From positions 1-64,000 of the forward strand of contig JAPDOI010000898.1 in assembly GCA_029168955.1 (NCBI GenBank): a stretch of 64,000 nt of DNA, given 5' to 3'. Positions 45,640 through 56,128 of this stretch are shown here, piece by piece; the first letter of the stretch is position 1; the number at the start of each line of letters is the position of its first letter. This DNA is from Aplectana chamaeleonis. Its lineage: Eukaryota; Nematoda; Chromadorea; Rhabditida; Cosmocercidae. Below the pieces are notes generated by a model. The model searched no databases and was not told the DNA's origin. It was given only the letters and a program-made list of their open reading frames with translations. A program made the position numbers and the translations under genes.

Positions 45640-45839
45640 TTAAGGTATTTATGACCCATACTGCGAGTTGATTTGGGGCGAACCTTCGAAATGTGAAGCC
45701 AAACCGAGCTAGATCGGTGGTTTTGAAGCGCAGAAACCGTAGAATCTAGAAAGAGCAAGTCAAAGCTACACTCTCCGAGGCTCATGGAGTGCAGTATTCA
45801 TTGAATAAGAATTTGAACTCAAAAAGAACTTTTCACCGC

Positions 45840-46000
45840 GAAAGCTAACAGTTTTTTTCCGGAATCTGGGGGGGGGTTGAAAAAGTTCTGGACATTTTTC
45901 AAAAATTTTGATCTTCGAGTAGGTGGGGGGCGTAGATTTGTCGAGGTCCTGGAAAAAGCTCTGCCTGACCCTGGTTCGAATGCAAACACCTCATTGATCA
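45840..46000. repeat. Poly-G/poly-C repeat, inverted relative of 3930-4180
   Basis: TGGGGGGGGG, TTTTTCAAAAATTTTG, GGTGGGGGGCGTAG and GCTCTGCCTGACC parallel the repeat in the intron of the Myb-like gene. Confidence 0.35.
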
Positions 46001-46039
46001 CATATGGACCATGAAAAATTCTCACGCAGCTGAAATTCA

Positions 46040-46469
46040 AGAAGCTTTTGCTGCGCAGTCAAACCGTCCGTAATTGTGGCTCACCCGTGGCTACTAAAAA
46101 ACATGTGCTCACTGTGAAACCACCAAGAACCTCGAAAGTGGTCCATATTTTTGGGCTCTGAGCGTCGCGAATGAGCAATACTTTGAATTGCAAATGATTT
46201 CAAGGAAAGGGGAGGGATAGTTAGCATCTGGAGAGTCACTGAATTTTTTCGGTAGATAACGAACTCCAAACACCTGCATGGAATCCGCAATGGGGGAATT
46301 CCCTATTCCGGACGGCAATAAAAGCCGACAACGATTGTAGTCCAACAGCGGTCTCAAACTACACTTCTCTAATCTAATTTCCCTTTGGGATGTACAAAAA
46401 CATTATTTCTGAAGTATACCTACTCAGAGGAAGCATGCACATCTAGTCATTTTACTTTTTTTCAGAAAG
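46040..46469 (+). promoter_or_regulatory. Upstream region of peptide gene 5 (reference copy)
   Basis: This is the least disturbed group 2 upstream block. It contains GAAGCTTTTGCTGCGCAGTC, a TCGAAAGTGGTCCATA stretch, AATTGCAAATGATTTCAAGG, GAACTCCAAACACCTGCATG, a TATA-like AATAAAAG at 46317-46324, and CCCTTTGGGATGTACAAAAA. A CTTTTTTTCAG acceptor at 46455-46465 lies 4 nt before the ATG. Parallel blocks lie at 38755, 49600, 50190 and, inverted, 55000-55330. Confidence 0.65.
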
Positions 46470-46724
46470 ATGCGCGTTTGGATCCTTGTCTTCCTTGTTG
46501 CTCTATTGTGCTCGACCCTTGCGAAAGCCAAGAGAAGAGGCCGTCGAAATCTCCGCCAACAGATCAGAATGGCTCGAAGAAGAAATTTAGACTGGGGAAA
46601 GATCATTAGCGAAGTGACAGAACAGGTCATACCTGAAGTCATGAAACAGGCTGGACCAACCCTCGCTAAAGAGATCATACCACCCATCGTCAACCAATAT
46701 TATGAAGCGTCAAGCCCTTATTGA
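46470..46724 (+). CDS. Small secreted peptide, group 2, copy 2 (84 aa)
   Basis: Translation gives MRVWILVFLVALLCSTLAKA, a signal peptide, then KRRGRRNLRQQIRMARRRNL. The tail starts DWGKIISEVTEQVIPEVMKQ and ends PPIVNQYYEASSPY, with helical periodicity and no cysteine. The start sits 4 nt after a perfect nematode acceptor. AATAAA follows at 46805-46810, 81 nt after the stop, so the gene looks complete and single-exon after the leader. The segment NLRQQIRMA is bracketed by RR or RRR pairs, which would suit dibasic processing. It is the best-preserved family member. The product should enter the secretory pathway; receptor, target or antimicrobial role cannot be judged from sequence. Confidence 0.85.
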   Translation: MRVWILVFLVALLCSTLAKAKRRGRRNLRQQIRMARRRNLDWGKIISEVTEQVIPEVMKQAGPTLAKEIIPPIVNQYYEASSPY

Positions 46725-46804
46725 GATCTCCGGCCAAGGCTAACAAGGTTCTGTTTTGAAATACAAATCTAACAGAGAAAATTTTGGCGTGTTGTATATT
46801 GGAC

Positions 46805-46810
46805 AATAAA
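46805..46810 (+). terminator. Polyadenylation signal of peptide gene 5
   Basis: AATAAA 81 nt after the stop. The 3' UTR opening (ATCTCCGGCCAAGG, AAGGTTCTGTT) is conserved downstream of the copies at 39.4 kb (weakly) and 54.8 kb. Confidence 0.55.
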
Positions 46811-47312
46811 GATTGATACTTCGTTACTGTTGATAAGGCAACTATACTGGAAAACATGGTCCGTTGCAACATTGTGTGCTAACTGGGGAGCCTCGCATAG
46901 TGTTCCCCTTATCAGAAAGCTGATGAATGAGTTCTGGCACACTTTCTTTCTGGATGTGAACTCGGATTTCGCTGCGGACTTTAGGGAAAAAAGCTAAAGC
47001 CGGTCAAAGTATTGTATTTTGTAAATCTTGGATGAATTTGGCTCAGAAATTCCAATGAAGAGTTATTTAACTTACTGGGCTTGAATACTGAATCGGTCAT
47101 CACATTTTCTAAAGAATACGCAGGGGATTAATGAGTGACAGATTCGTAAAGACTATAAACCTCTAATTGTTTGTTGAGCACCTTTCTCTATATAAGTGTA
47201 TGGTTCTGAAAGTGTTTCAGGAAAAACCGTTACAGATCTGACTCAGTTATTCTTTATGGGGCCTTTCTGAGGAGCTGATCACGAATGTTCATTTGACACT
47301 TTTCGGAAGTAT
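46811..47312. other. No gene seen
   Basis: AT-rich spacer with no open frame or repeat that I can name. Confidence 0.4.
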
Positions 47313-47316
47313 TTAA

Positions 47317-47795
47317 AGGAAATGTTCACGATGATTTTCGTTTCCGAGTTTTCCACTCAAAACAACGCGTTGGCCACCAAATGTTACCAAAATTACGAAG
47401 AAACGGCAATAAACTCACTAAATCGTCTTGTTTCAGTGACATTAGTCTCTGGCCTAGACCAGTTGTCCGATTGGATGAACATGTTCACGGTTGTTGTCAC
47501 TGGTGAAAAATGGGGCCAATCGAAAATGAAAGAATATTTTTGGCAAAACAGAATTAGAATCCGGAAGGAAGAACGGACCAACAGAAAGTAGAGAATTGCA
47601 AAAGACGGGTTCACAGAATATTTCATTGTCAGAACGAACAGTTCCTGTGAGAGTAAAGAGGTGGGGTGAGAGAAATGGATTTTGTGCCCTTCCTGAAGGT
47701 TTTCCTTGATTTCTTCGTCATTTCAGTTCTACCCGGGGCCAAACAATCGATTTAGCGAATAATCTCAAAATCGAAGATTATCGTGAACACTGCCT
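47317..47795. mobile_element. MITE family A copy 4
   Basis: TTAA at 47313-47316, then AGGAAATGTTCACGATGATT. The right end, inverted, is AGGCAGTGTTCACGATAATC, followed by TCAA. Confidence 0.78.
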
Positions 47796-47799
47796 TCAA

Positions 47800-48688
47800 C
47801 ATACATTAATTGCAGGTTCCCTTCAGGGGAAAATTTGAGGGCGAAACGTGATACTCGATAATTTTCCGAGTGGTTCGGCTCAAAATTTTTTAGGGGAGGG
47901 GGAGCGTTTCTGGAAGTGCTGAACAGGAACCTGCAGTCCGTTTATAGATTTTCGATAGATTACAGCAGGTTATTATGGGGTGTACGGTTACTCGAACAAA
48001 GTCTCGGATTTGGCTCAAAATTTCTCTATGGGTGTTATTTGCGAAAACTTAACACGAATTTGAGGTTCTTTTGTTTTCAATTTTCGAAATATTGAGATAG
48101 GTAACGCTAGCTGAAAGGCACTGTGCCGTAATCTACAATTACCATATGTCCAGCGGCAAACGCAACCCGGATTCGCACCCGAGTGTACAAATTTCCAACC
48201 TCCGCCAAAAGTGGGGTTCAATTAGAGGGGGAGGCTTTGATTTTCCTCCGGGAATTCAAGATTCAATATGGGCAAACAAAGTTCATTAGGCAAACCAAAG
48301 TGGGACAATTCAATGAATTACTCGGCGAACATCAAGAGATCATCGTCAATAAAGTCGTTGTTTAAGTCCACCTCAAGATCAATCTCTTCGTGAATGTAGA
48401 CAAGGTTGTATGTTGAACCTCTTGGTTGCTGCACAAGTTGAGTTTTTTCTAGCATAGTCGAGAATCTCCAACTTGTTCTCGGTTGTTTATGCATTTCTAT
48501 TCCTCGAACTCGATCTCGGCAAATCAGCTCCAACAGAGAAATCTTCGGAGCCGCTCATCTTGCACCGAACTTCGATCGATATCGAAATCGTCTATTGGCG
48601 TGTCACGGTAAAAGATTTGCTGAGAGAGCCTCTGCGTCCCTGCGCCTCTGGCTACTCTGCCCTTGTCAGAGGGCAACTCCCCACGTTC
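47800..48688. other. No recognised gene
   Basis: Several short frames on both strands, none with a domain I recognise. Confidence 0.4.
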
Positions 48689-48691
48689 TAA

Positions 48692-49134
48692 GGCATCTTT
48701 CATAGTCCTCACCGCAAGCGCGGCACGCGCGTGACGCGCGGGAAAGGCGGAGGACTATGAAAGTTCTTGCCGCGCGGCACGCGCGGTAAGAACTTTCATA
48801 GTCCATCAGTACCGCCATAGCGGCGCCGCCCAAACCGCCGTGGCGGTTTTACCGTTTCAATCAATAATTGCTTCTCGATTTCAGTCCACTCCGACATGAA
48901 TAATTCTGGGACTATCCTGCGCCACCGCATACGCAAATGCAAGCCAGGAATTTCTGTACAAGTCCCCGTTAAGCCCCGACTTTTACCCGCACCGCCATGA
49001 CGGTGCCGCTGGAGATTTCATAGTGGCTTCCCGCTCGTCCCGCGCTTGCCGCGCGGTGAAAAGTTTCATAGTCCACCGCTCGTCCCGCGCGTCACGCGCG
49101 TGCCGCGCTTGCGGTGAGGACTATGAAAGATGCC
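48692..49134. mobile_element. GC-rich TIR element family C copy 2 (TAA duplications)
   Basis: TAA at 48689-48691 and 49135-49137. The ends GGCATCTTTCATAGTCCTCA match copy 1, and the interior is about the same length with the same ATTATTGATT core in inverted orientation. Confidence 0.88.
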
Positions 49135-49146
49135 TAAGCGAAGCAC

Positions 49147-49368
49147 ACTTAGGTCCTTGGCTTGTTTTCTCGTGAGAAAACATTTAAATCTCACCGACGG
49201 CTGGCGTGGGCGGTTTAAATCCCACCAGCGGCTGGCGGCATGGTAAGTTGATCAGCTGCGCCCTTCTCTTGGCCGAATCGATTAGCGGGCCGGCGCACGC
49301 TACCGCCGCGCCTTTCGTTAGGGAGATTTAAAGCTTTTTTCTTGAGTAAGAGAGCCACGGACCTAACT
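49147..49368. mobile_element. Short TIR element family H
   Basis: TTAGGTCCTTGGCTTGTTTT at the left and, inverted, TTAGGTCCGTGGCTCTCTTA at the right. ATTTAAATCTC or ATTTAAAGC lies inside each arm. A left-end relic follows a family C fragment near 58940. Confidence 0.65.
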
Positions 49369-49439
49369 ATACATGGGTGTGCGACGGATTGGCAAACGCA
49401 TGTTCATCAAGCAAAAAAATACGAGACAGAAAAAGGATC

Positions 49440-50490
49440 CCAGTCAAAAACCTCCAATGACTTTTCAGCCGAAGTTAAGGGAGTCCAATAGGGGGAGGGG
49501 TGTTCATTAACAGGATATACGGTAATATGGTTTTCTGCCTTTGAAGCTGCTGCCCCTCTCGTTGAGGTTCACTGACGGTGCCTTGCCCCGGTCGAAAGCT
49601 TTTGCTGCGCAGCCGTACTGTTCGTGGTTCAGAGCACCCTGTTCGTTATGGAAGAACAAGTGTGCAGTGTGAAAATATAAGGAACCTCGAAAGTGATACA
49701 CACACCTCTGGACTTATAGTTAGAGGGTTTGCAACGAGCATCACATTGACTATGTAGCTAGTATTTTTTGAGGAACGATCGCGGGCATTCCGAGGAGGTA
49801 GACTCTGTTTCATTCCAAGTTAACTCATGTTTTCGGTTATCACAGCGCGGAGCGGTGGCTTTTTCGTCGAAATCTCCTTACCACTAGTTATATTTCACCG
49901 AGGCCCACCGCTCCGCTACTGGTGATAATCGAAATAAACAGGTCACAAGGGATGTACCAGAGCTTACTGAATTTCTTTTAGCACATAATGAGCTCCGGAA
50001 CAATTTCAGCGAATTCGCAATAGGAGAAATTCCGTCTCCAAAACGGAAATAAAAACCACCAATGACTTTTCAGCCGAAGTGGAGGGAGTCTAATAGGGGT
50101 AGGGGTGTTCATTAACAGGATATACGGTAATATGGTTTTCTGCCTTTGAAGATGCTGCCCCTTTCGTTAAGGGTTCACCGACGGTGCCTTGCCCCGGTCG
50201 GAAGCTTTTGCTGCGCAGCAGTTCGTGGTTTAAAGCACCCTGTTCGTTATTGAAGAACAAGTGCGCAGTGTGAAAATATCAGGAACCTCGAAAGTGATAC
50301 ACACACCTCTGGACTTATAGTTAGTGGGTTTGAAATGAGCATCACATTGACTAGCTAGCATTTTTTTCAAATAGAGGAACGATCGCGGGCATTCCGAGGT
50401 AATACTGAATTTATTTCAGCACATAATGAGCTCCAAAACACCTGCAGCGAATTCGCAATGAGAGAATTTGCGTCTCCAAAACGAAAAAAA
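49440..50490 (+). repeat. Tandem duplication of the peptide-gene upstream region
   Basis: Units 49440-50046 and 50047-50490 share long near-identical blocks (CAATGACTTTTCAGCCGAAG, ATATACGGTAATATGGTTTT, GGTGCCTTGCCCCGGTCG, GAAGAACAAGTG.GCAGTGTG). Unit 1 also holds an insertion of a short TIR element. Both units align with the 46.04-46.3 kb upstream block. Confidence 0.8.
49827..49944. mobile_element. Short TIR insertion in upstream unit 1
   Basis: TTTTCGGTTATCACAGCGC and AGCGGTGG pair with CCACCGCT and GTGATAATCGAAA. It is absent from the second unit, so it inserted after or during the duplication. Confidence 0.6.
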
Positions 50491-50499
50491 ACCATCAAT

Positions 50500-50830
50500 G
50501 GTCACACTCAACCAGCGGTCTCGACCACAACTTCTCTCCTCCTCTTTTCCATTAATGGTTACGCATAACAAAGTTATTCCTGGATCAAGTTACCCGGAGC
50601 ATGCGGATGATTTCAGAAAGATGCGTGTTTGGATCGCCTAGTAACTCTACTATGGTTGACCCTCACGGAAAGCAGGAGTGGAGATCGGCGAAATTTTCGC
50701 AAAAAGGTTCAGCGAAGAGGGTTATTCGATGATTTACCGAAGGACACATGGACAGATTTTGAGAGATCATTGCGCTGGCCCTCAAAGAAATCGTAAAAGT
50801 TACCTGATGAAGCAGAATGGCATTCTAGCT
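50500..50830 (+). pseudogene. Dead group 2 secreted-peptide gene with its upstream sequence
   Basis: The acceptor GATTTCAG (50609-50616) and the ATG at 50621 remain (MRVWIA), but TAG/TAA follow at once. The signal-peptide core, then ESRSGDRRNFRKK and QRRGLFDDL, can be read only after frame changes. Its 5' leader (CAACCAGCGGTCTCGACCAC, ACTTCTCTCCTCCTC) matches that of the 46.5-kb gene. It lies directly after the duplicated upstream units. Confidence 0.75.
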
Positions 50831-51250
50831 TTAGAAATTCCCCGCAGTTGCTTACAATGTTTTGTTCCGATACTCAATGGATGCTCGCGAATTTCAGGCT
50901 ATGTACTTGTGAGATAGACAATAAAAATTTGTAAATTTCTCTGAGGGAATTATAGTAATGACAATAAAAGGAGAGGGCGGAAGTTAGCTTTTTTGTTTTG
51001 ATAGCACTCTGTGTAATAGACATCAACTGAGACTGCTGAATTTGCAAACGCTTTCAATTCAACTGCAAAGCACATTGGATGACGATACAGGCAGATTCTT
51101 CTCCAACAGCAGGAGGATTGTCGCTCAAATGGGAGCATGTGCTGCAACAGTCACCATGGGTCCTAGTGATACTTCACGTTCCCTATTGAAGGTTATCGCG
51201 AACGCGGTGTTATATGCTATAACATAGTTGCACAAAGTTTGTGTCAACCA
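50831..51250. other. No gene seen
   Basis: 3' flank of the dead peptide gene. An AATAAAAATT is present at about 50921. Confidence 0.4.
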
Positions 51251-51254
51251 TTGA

Positions 51255-51694
51255 AGGCACAGAACGACCACAATATTACTTTTCTGTTTTTATGCTTATA
51301 CTATAGAAAATTTCACGCTGATCACAGTGGTGTCTGTGAAATCGCTCAAGAACCCCTACGGAAGGAGTTGTGGTTCCTCGAATCTTATGCGTGGATTTCT
51401 TTTCATTCGCAGCCGTTGCGCGATAGCGAGTCAGGATAAGGACAGACCTTAAATGGACTGAAGAACGTAGGCTCGGTTGAAATTTATCCATCCATCCAGC
51501 CGATATCGAGGTCGAAAATCCGAAAGGGGGTCGGGCTTGTGGTGGTGAGTGAAGCGTCGGGCCCGTGGTGGCGGTATATGTATCGCTTATTTGGAGAAAT
51601 TGGGATCTCGCCCTTGGTACGTGTTAAACAGGTGGGGTCTACTACACAAACGAATGAAAATCACAACATTCGTTCCTGAGGGTGTACTGTGCCT
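51255..51694. mobile_element. MITE family E copy 1
   Basis: TTGA (51251-51254), then AGGCACAGAACGACC. The right end, inverted, is AGGCACAGTACACCCTCAGG, followed by TTAA. It shares GATTCGCAG or CATTCGCAG, GGTCGGGC and TATTTGGAG.AATTG with copy 2. Confidence 0.75.
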
Positions 51695-51698
51695 TTAA

Positions 51699-53014
51699 TG
51701 GGGAACGCATAGTAACGCTAGGATCTATGCCGACTGTAAGTTTGAAGCGCTCAGATAGATCACGATACGCTTATGATTCGACTGCAAAAACATTCGATCC
51801 ATGATACTCTGGATACACGTCTCCCTTCTGCGCTACAATTGATCATTTATCAGCCGCACAGCATATACGCAGACACTCTGGGGGTGACGTCACCACAATA
51901 GCGGTTGTTACCCAGGTGACGTATCAGGTTCAAATCCTCGTGGGTATCCCAGGACACACAGCGGATTCAAACCCCTCGCTCTCACCAGCAGGGGTTGAAC
52001 CTCGGCGTGCGTTGAACACATATGCCGCTGTTGGCAGCAGCTGATGCTCACAACGAGGGCTTGAATCCGATGATTGTTCTAGAATACTTATGTGCTGACG
52101 TAGTACCTCACGAGTGTCTGAGCATATATAAGATTGCAGAGAGCCTAATTAGCCTTGTAGAGCCGGTCATGGAGGATGACATTTTGAGTCACTTTGGACG
52201 ATACTAGACCGCTGAGAGTGTCTTCAGCAAAGGCTTCAGCGAGACTGTGAACCGTGATGTCCTTGTTGTCGACGGCAAGAAGGGCTGTTCTCACTGCCGC
52301 GGATCGCGACACAGGTCAGCCGGCACGGGGCTGCTGCAAGCGGTAGCGGCTTTGCGATCAAGTCGCCACACAAGTCGATCGAAGGCGCGTACGGGTGAAT
52401 AAAAGTAGCGTAGTATATCGCAAGAGAAATCTCAAACAGCAACGGCAAAGCGTCGGTAGAAATAAGGCGTCGTTCAATCTTACGCCGCTGCGTGGCGAGA
52501 CGTAAATACCACCTCCACCTTTTCTTTGCTTATTTCGCGCCTGATAAAAGTCGACCCTTTTTATCGCTGATATCCGGAGAACTTCTCAACATCCTTCGTT
52601 TTGCGAATCCGCGACATGACAAGTTTGTGGAGATCCACACACAAGTACCTGCGCCCAAGATTTTTTTCCAAGCACAGAAAGTGCAGCACCAACTGCACCT
52701 TTCTTTTGCCTCCACCCAGCTCTCCACAACGCTAGTGATACGCGAAAATGGTCTCCATTCAGAAACCCGGATGCCTTCGCCGTGAAGGTTCACCACTTGG
52801 TCTTTGCGAATTCTGTTAGGTCTGTCCCCTGCTGCCTTGGAGTACCTATGTGTGCAGTGCAGACGAAAGGCTGACGCTATGTGGCTACAGCGTCGTAGAG
52901 GATCACTCTCGCATCATTCGCTAATGTTCGGTTTTACTCCTCATGAGGGAGGAATCATTTTGGCAATCAGCGTTGCCACTGTTACACGTTGCTAGTTGAG
53001 AGCGTTTTTTTTTC
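51699..53014. other. No recognised gene
   Basis: Open frames of 60-100 codons on both strands (for example 52492-52785 plus) with no known domain. 51880-52010 contains GGTTCAAATCC and GGATTCAAACCCC, superficially tRNA-like but unfoldable (see rejected items). Confidence 0.4.
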
Positions 53015-53029
53015 TACACGATGTCTTTA

Positions 53030-53545
53030 ATAGTGATTCCCAGCGTAGTTGAAGATACGCTCGCCACTGTTGTTTCTTCCTCCATAGCCGAATCCGCCAT
53101 GACGAGGATGTGCATTTCTCAGCTCTTCCACTAGCACATTCAGGTCACCAGCTGCAGCAAAACAGTCTTCCATTTACACCTCAGCGGTCTCTCCCGAGAG
53201 TAACGACCAGAAAACATCCTTTACTCGCATGGTAGCCACTCAGAAGAGCATACGCACTGAGGAAATGCATCTTACGCAATTTGATGACAAAGACGATTTT
53301 CAAAAGACCGTCACCATTACTATAAACTGCTGCGACAGCATCGATATTCCTTTCGGAGACGACTATTCTTAATCCACTTGTTGTTCCCGGACTCCTGTTG
53401 AAGAACATCTTGAACCCAACACCAACAGCTCTTGCATTTGCTCCTGCCCATCTCGTTTCTTGAACCGCGCACACATCAATACGCCTTTTCTTGAGTGCAT
53501 ATGCGACTTCTGGTGCTCGTCCTCTCATTGATCCCACATTCAGCT
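53030..53545 (-). pseudogene. RTE-type retrotransposon endonuclease fragment
   Basis: On the minus strand it reads GSMRGRAPEVAYALKKRRID, VCAVQETRWAGANARAVGVG, GLRIVVSERNIDAV and LSAYALLSG. After a frame change it continues AAGDLNVLVEE and HGGFGYGGRNNSGERIFNYA. These are the EEP (apurinic-type) endonuclease motifs in order: ET, SAY.., GDLN and the HGGFGYG stretch. No reverse transcriptase follows; the end at about 53030 abuts a TTAA plus AGACATCGTGTAG end related to family D. A dead fragment. Confidence 0.82.
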
Positions 53546-54770
53546 TTACAAATCAAAACAGTAGTTTTTTTTTCTTGAGCACACAGACCTTTGAAAAGAC
53601 GGCGCCGCAAACCGCCGCCTTGTCATAACTCGGCTCAAAGTTACCCGTTCGGGGGACTAGGGGCATATTTGGAATCAGCATCGAGAGCTCTTCATTTTGA
53701 GCACACACATGTCTTACCCTGCAAACAAGGCACGTAAGGTTGACACAATTGGTATGAGAGAGCAGCCACCAGCGCGAAATCTAACAGCATGCACGCATCT
53801 GCTCGGTCAACGCGGAGCCGAAAAAACACGGTTGCGCAGTTGTAGAGTGCCGGCGCTCCGATTTCGCACGAAGGCGAAAATTCTGGAATTATTGGAGGTT
53901 CCATATTTCGGCTTTAAATAATGTCGAAAGAGCTCATTCATCATTCTCGGGGACATGCATACTGCACTTCTGTCCGCTACCTTCTCTTCTTTCCTCGATG
54001 TGATCATATCAACACCAACTGTCATTTTGAAGCGACAGATGAGCCACCAAAATAAGTTCTATGAAGTGATGCAGTCCAGCCGAAATGTGGTTAGGCCCTG
54101 CTCTTGGGTCCGTCTACTTAGTTGAACGACCTCGACCGTAAAATTGTATACAAGAAATCATGAACAAAACTGAAATTCGTGTTTAGCGCCTGCAAACCCC
54201 AGACGAAGTTTGCGCGAGGAATATTCGGCCCGCGGATTCGCGGAGGGGGGAGTGGGGTATGCAACTCATTTCTGTTTTTGAAAAGCATGCTGACTTTCCC
54301 AGCTTAAACCTCGTCCAAGTTTAGGAGGGGGGAATCAGAGCGCTGATTGTGAGCACAAACATTAGGTCTGCCAAATCTTCCGGAATCTGAGTTAGGTTGC
54401 GGTAAATAGTACGTCCATTTACTACTGTGAGCTACCTTTTCGAACCTACAACTTTTCAGGATATGTACCTTGGCAGGGCGCACTCACTCACGAATTTTCC
54501 TACTAGTAGCAAAGCCACATTTCTTCTCTCACCGGTCTGCGCTGAAATCTCTTCCCTCGCTAGCACGCAATGTTCCAACCGTGTTCGTCCCTCTCCTTTT
54601 CCAGTGTGTTCTTATGTTTCATAGAGGCAATGCATCAATTTTTATTGTACAGTCTACAAGAAACATAAATTTCCTGAGTTCCAAATACATATAGGAACAG
54701 AACCTTGTGTGCCTTGGTCGGAGATTGCATAAATCTCTAGCCAGTTGATAAATTCCGTCGACGACGGGTG
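53546..54770. other. No recognised gene
   Basis: The stretch is unassigned up to the 3' flank of the minus-strand peptide gene, which starts at about 54635. Confidence 0.4.
54641..54646 (-). terminator. Polyadenylation signal of peptide gene 7
   Basis: AATAAA on the minus strand, 128 nt after the stop of the 54.77-54.96 kb gene. CCGACCAAGG and AAGGTTCTGTT in between match the 3' UTR of the 46.5-kb gene. Confidence 0.5.
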
Positions 54771-54773
54771 GTG

Positions 54774-54956
54774 TTACAACACCTTAGAGGCGAGCGGTCC
54801 AGCAGGCTTAACAATGCCTATGAAAAGGTCTGTCATTGCTAATCTTCTTTGAGCCATTCTGATCTGTTGGCGGAGGTTTCTACGACCTCTTCTTCTGCCT
54901 TCTGCAAGGGTTGGGCTCAGTAGAGCAACAAGGAAGACAAAGATCCAAGCGCGCAT
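54774..54956 (-). CDS. Small secreted peptide, group 2, copy 4 (60 aa, shortened tail)
   Basis: Translation gives MRAWIFVFLVALLSPTLAEG, a signal peptide, then RRRGRRNLRQQIRMAQRRLA and a short tail ending GPLASKVL. The DNA after the stop stays alignable with the tail of the 46.5-kb gene in another frame, so a single-base change shortened the protein. The start lies 5 nt after TTTTTTTAG. The arginine block is identical to the group consensus, so the N-terminal segment, rather than the tail, may be what is kept. A TATTTATA element lies about 60 nt upstream on the minus strand (55016-55023). Confidence 0.78.
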   Translation of the reverse strand: MRAWIFVFLVALLSPTLAEGRRRGRRNLRQQIRMAQRRLAMTDLFIGIVKPAGPLASKVL

Positions 54957-55330
54957 CTTCCTAAAAAAAGCTATTACCAATAGATGCGCTTGTTATCTCA
55001 GACCGGATCGGATCCTATAAATAATATTAGTAGGCATTCAGGTTGGAAAAGTGGAAGAAGTGTATGTAAGTTGAGATCACTAGTGAACTGTATTATGATT
55101 TTTATGGCTGTCTGGAGAAGGGAATCCCATCATTGCCGATCCCGTAATGGTGTCTGCAATTCATTACTTGCCGGAAGGAATTCACTGACTGCTACAAATG
55201 CCAACGGCCCCTTCTCTTCCTTGCAAATCATTTGCATTTCAATGTGATGCTCACTCGTTCTAATCCCAAACATTTGTATGAATTCCGAGATTTTTCATTA
55301 CTCCATAGTGAGAACATACCCATACAGAAC
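54957..55330 (-). promoter_or_regulatory. Upstream region of peptide gene 7
   Basis: On the minus strand it shares AATTCCTTCCGGCAAGTAATG, AAATGCAAATGATTTGCAAG and GTATGTTCTCACTATGGAG-like blocks with the other group 2 upstream regions. The TATA-like element is at 55016-55023. Confidence 0.5.
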
Positions 55331-55810
55331 CTAGAGGGTGCGCTGATATCACTGACACTACACCTGCGCAAAAAAGTTTCCAGAGTTTCGACCAAGCCGA
55401 TCCATGATATCCACTGCACTGTCCTCTGTTTAAACGAGGAAGCTATCGAACCACCTTCAATCTACCATTAATCAGCTACGCTAAGATGTTCGAACCAGCA
55501 ACGACTGAAGGTCGTGAATTGTTCTGGATTGAGATAAGCAGACCTTTCCCTATTCTACCGCTTTCAATCAAGGGCCGCTAACAGGGGAGGTGTTTATGGC
55601 GGTAAATGCCTCTGCAAAAGCGAGTGGTACTATTAGTATCTCTTAGGCCTCCATAGTAAAACTGCGCACTGTCCCTCCCAGAGCTTCAGGTTCCAAGAAG
55701 TTACATGTTTGAAACAAAAGTGTTTTTTGCTTTTTGTACCTTCCAAAACGCACATGTCTTCGTCACGACCGTGTCTCACGGAAGTATACCATTGTCTTTA
55801 TGTTTCTTTA
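55331..55810. other. No gene seen
   Basis: No domain or repeat recognised. Confidence 0.4.
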
Positions 55811-56128
55811 GGCAACTGTCATAGTCCTCACCGCAAGCGCGGCACGCGCGGGAAGCAAATATGAAATCTCTGGCGGCACCGCCTTGGCGGTGCGGGCTAA
55901 AGTTGGGCCTTAACTAAGACATGCACAGGAACTCCTGACTTGCCCTTGCGCATACGGTAGCGTAGGATCGTCCCAAAATTACTGATGCTGAAGTAGACTC
56001 AAATATGTAGATGAACTAATATTGATTGAAATGATGAAACCGCACGGAGGCCGTGCGGAGAGAACTTTCAGAGTCCACCGCGCTTCCCGCACGTGCCGCG
56101 CTTGAGGGTGAGGACTATGAAAGATGCC
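55811..56128. mobile_element. GC-rich TIR element family C copy 3, eroded
   Basis: The ends GGCAACTGTCATAGTCCTCA and, inverted, GGCATCTTTCATAGTCCTCA match. The interior is shorter than in copies 1 and 2 but keeps GCATACGGTAGCGTAGGATC and ATTGATTGAAA. Confidence 0.75.

Noticed and set aside
51880..52010. tRNA-like GGTTCAAATCC and GGATTCAAACCCC
   Set aside because: No cloverleaf can be drawn; the stems around the supposed T loop do not pair.
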